64,000 bases of DNA. Source: Ophiocordyceps camponoti-saundersi (nom. inval.) (Eukaryota > Ascomycota > Sordariomycetes > Hypocreales > Ophiocordycipitaceae). Position 1 is the stretch's first letter. The number at the start of each line of letters is the position of its first letter. Location of the stretch: the NCBI GenBank assembly GCA_003339415.1, contig PDHQ01000192.1, positions 1-64,000 of the forward strand, read 5' to 3'. The position numbers were made by a program, and so were the translations under genes. This document shows positions 63,176 through 64,000 of this stretch, piece after piece. The notes under the pieces are model-generated. The model saw only the letters and a list, made by a program, of their open reading frames with translations. It made no database searches and was not told the DNA's origin.

Positions 63176-64000
63176 AGCTATAATAATAAAGCTTAAAGTA
63201 TTTAAAATACTTATAATATTAAGAATTATAAGAGGATTCTTTATATTCTTATTAAAGCTATTTTAGCGTAATAGTTATATTTTTAAAATAATCTTTTTTT
63301 AAGAGGTAGTTAGTTTAAATCTAGTAAATAGTATAAGGGGTTAGAGAACCCCCTAACTAAGGCAGCGTAGCTATATAACGCTTATAAATAAACACGGCGG
63401 CTTAGATTAGGTCGGATAAATAATCTTCTTAATATAGAGCTACCGGAAAGCTCCCCGTAAAGTATAGCTATAGGCGGTATATATTTTATATAATAAGGCG
63501 CTATATAAGTCCTTACGTTATTAAACCCCGTTATAAAGTTAGACTCTAATAGCTTATTTAAAGCTTAAAATAGCTTAGTTAATTTAATTAATTTCTACTG
63601 CTATTACTTACTTATATATATATATAAGGGGGCCTTAGATTTTCTAACTTAAGCGGAGCGGACCTTATAGCGGACTTTTATAATAGCTATAGCGATAGCG
63701 ATATAGCTAAGTTAACTATACTCCTAAGCTATAATAAGCTTAATATACTAGACTGCTACGTACCTTATTAGGACCTTAGAGGGGTGCTTAACTTAGTAAT
63801 ATATAGTTAATTAAGGGAGGTTTTACTTAAATAATCCTTACTTAGGGTTTTTCCTCTTAGGTCCTAAAAGACTTATTAGCTTTATATATAGTAAAAGTTC
63901 TAAATACCTAATACTAAGTTTTTAGCGTAATAATTAATTAATTAATTAATCTTATTAAAAGTAATAATAAATAGCGCTATATTAATATTTATTTAATAGA
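63176..64000. other. Unclassified RIP-degraded DNA running off the window
   Basis: Less AT-rich than average (AACACGGCGGCTTAGATTAG near 63,390; GAGAACCCCCTAACTAAGG near 63,345), with many CG but few CA/TG, typical of a more recently mutated element. No match to other families in the window and no protein recognised. Confidence 0.4.

Overview
The window looks like a chromosome segment of a filamentous ascomycete (Pezizomycotina). It is dominated by transposon-derived DNA degraded by repeat-induced point mutation (RIP). In almost all of the 64 kb the dinucleotides CA and TG are nearly absent while CG, CC and CT survive. Repeat copies differ almost only by C/T and G/A transitions, and reading frames break at TAA/TAG where CAA, CAG or TGG would be expected. 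ATG is therefore rare as well, so open-reading-frame searches find almost nothing there.

Two short unmutated gene islands sit in this background. Island 1 (about 8,830-11,230) holds a five-exon gene for a Ytp1-like membrane protein (558 aa). Island 2 (about 51,330-53,150) holds a four-exon gene for the autophagy cysteine protease Atg4 (455 aa, Cys174 / Asp347 / His349). Both are on the + strand, have conserved splice sites and look intact. Neither is related to the repeats around it.

Between and around the islands is a nested transposon landscape. (i) 11.1-12.45 kb: a pair of terminal-inverted-repeat elements (J1, J2), one carrying a hAT-like MITE with an exact 8-bp target duplication. (ii) 14.5-16.3, 24.5-26.4 and 48.5-51.1 kb: complete copies of a 1.87-kb element (family C) with 14-15-bp target duplications and a TTA-rich tail. 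(iii) 19.4-30.3 kb: a minus-strand copia-type element F split by a second copia element (Copia1, 675-bp LTRs, target duplication GGAGG), which is itself interrupted by a C copy. (iv) 30.3-42.3 kb: Copia2, lacking its reverse-transcriptase region and interrupted by a complete gypsy element (300-bp LTRs, target duplication TATTA). (v) Families D (LINE-like 3' ends), E (2.7 kb), G (MITE) and H, each present two or more times. Several stretches are RIP-degraded and could not be classified; they are listed as such.

No rRNA, tRNA, CRISPR array, telomere repeat or bacterial feature was seen. All similarity statements come from reading the sequence by eye; no database search was run.
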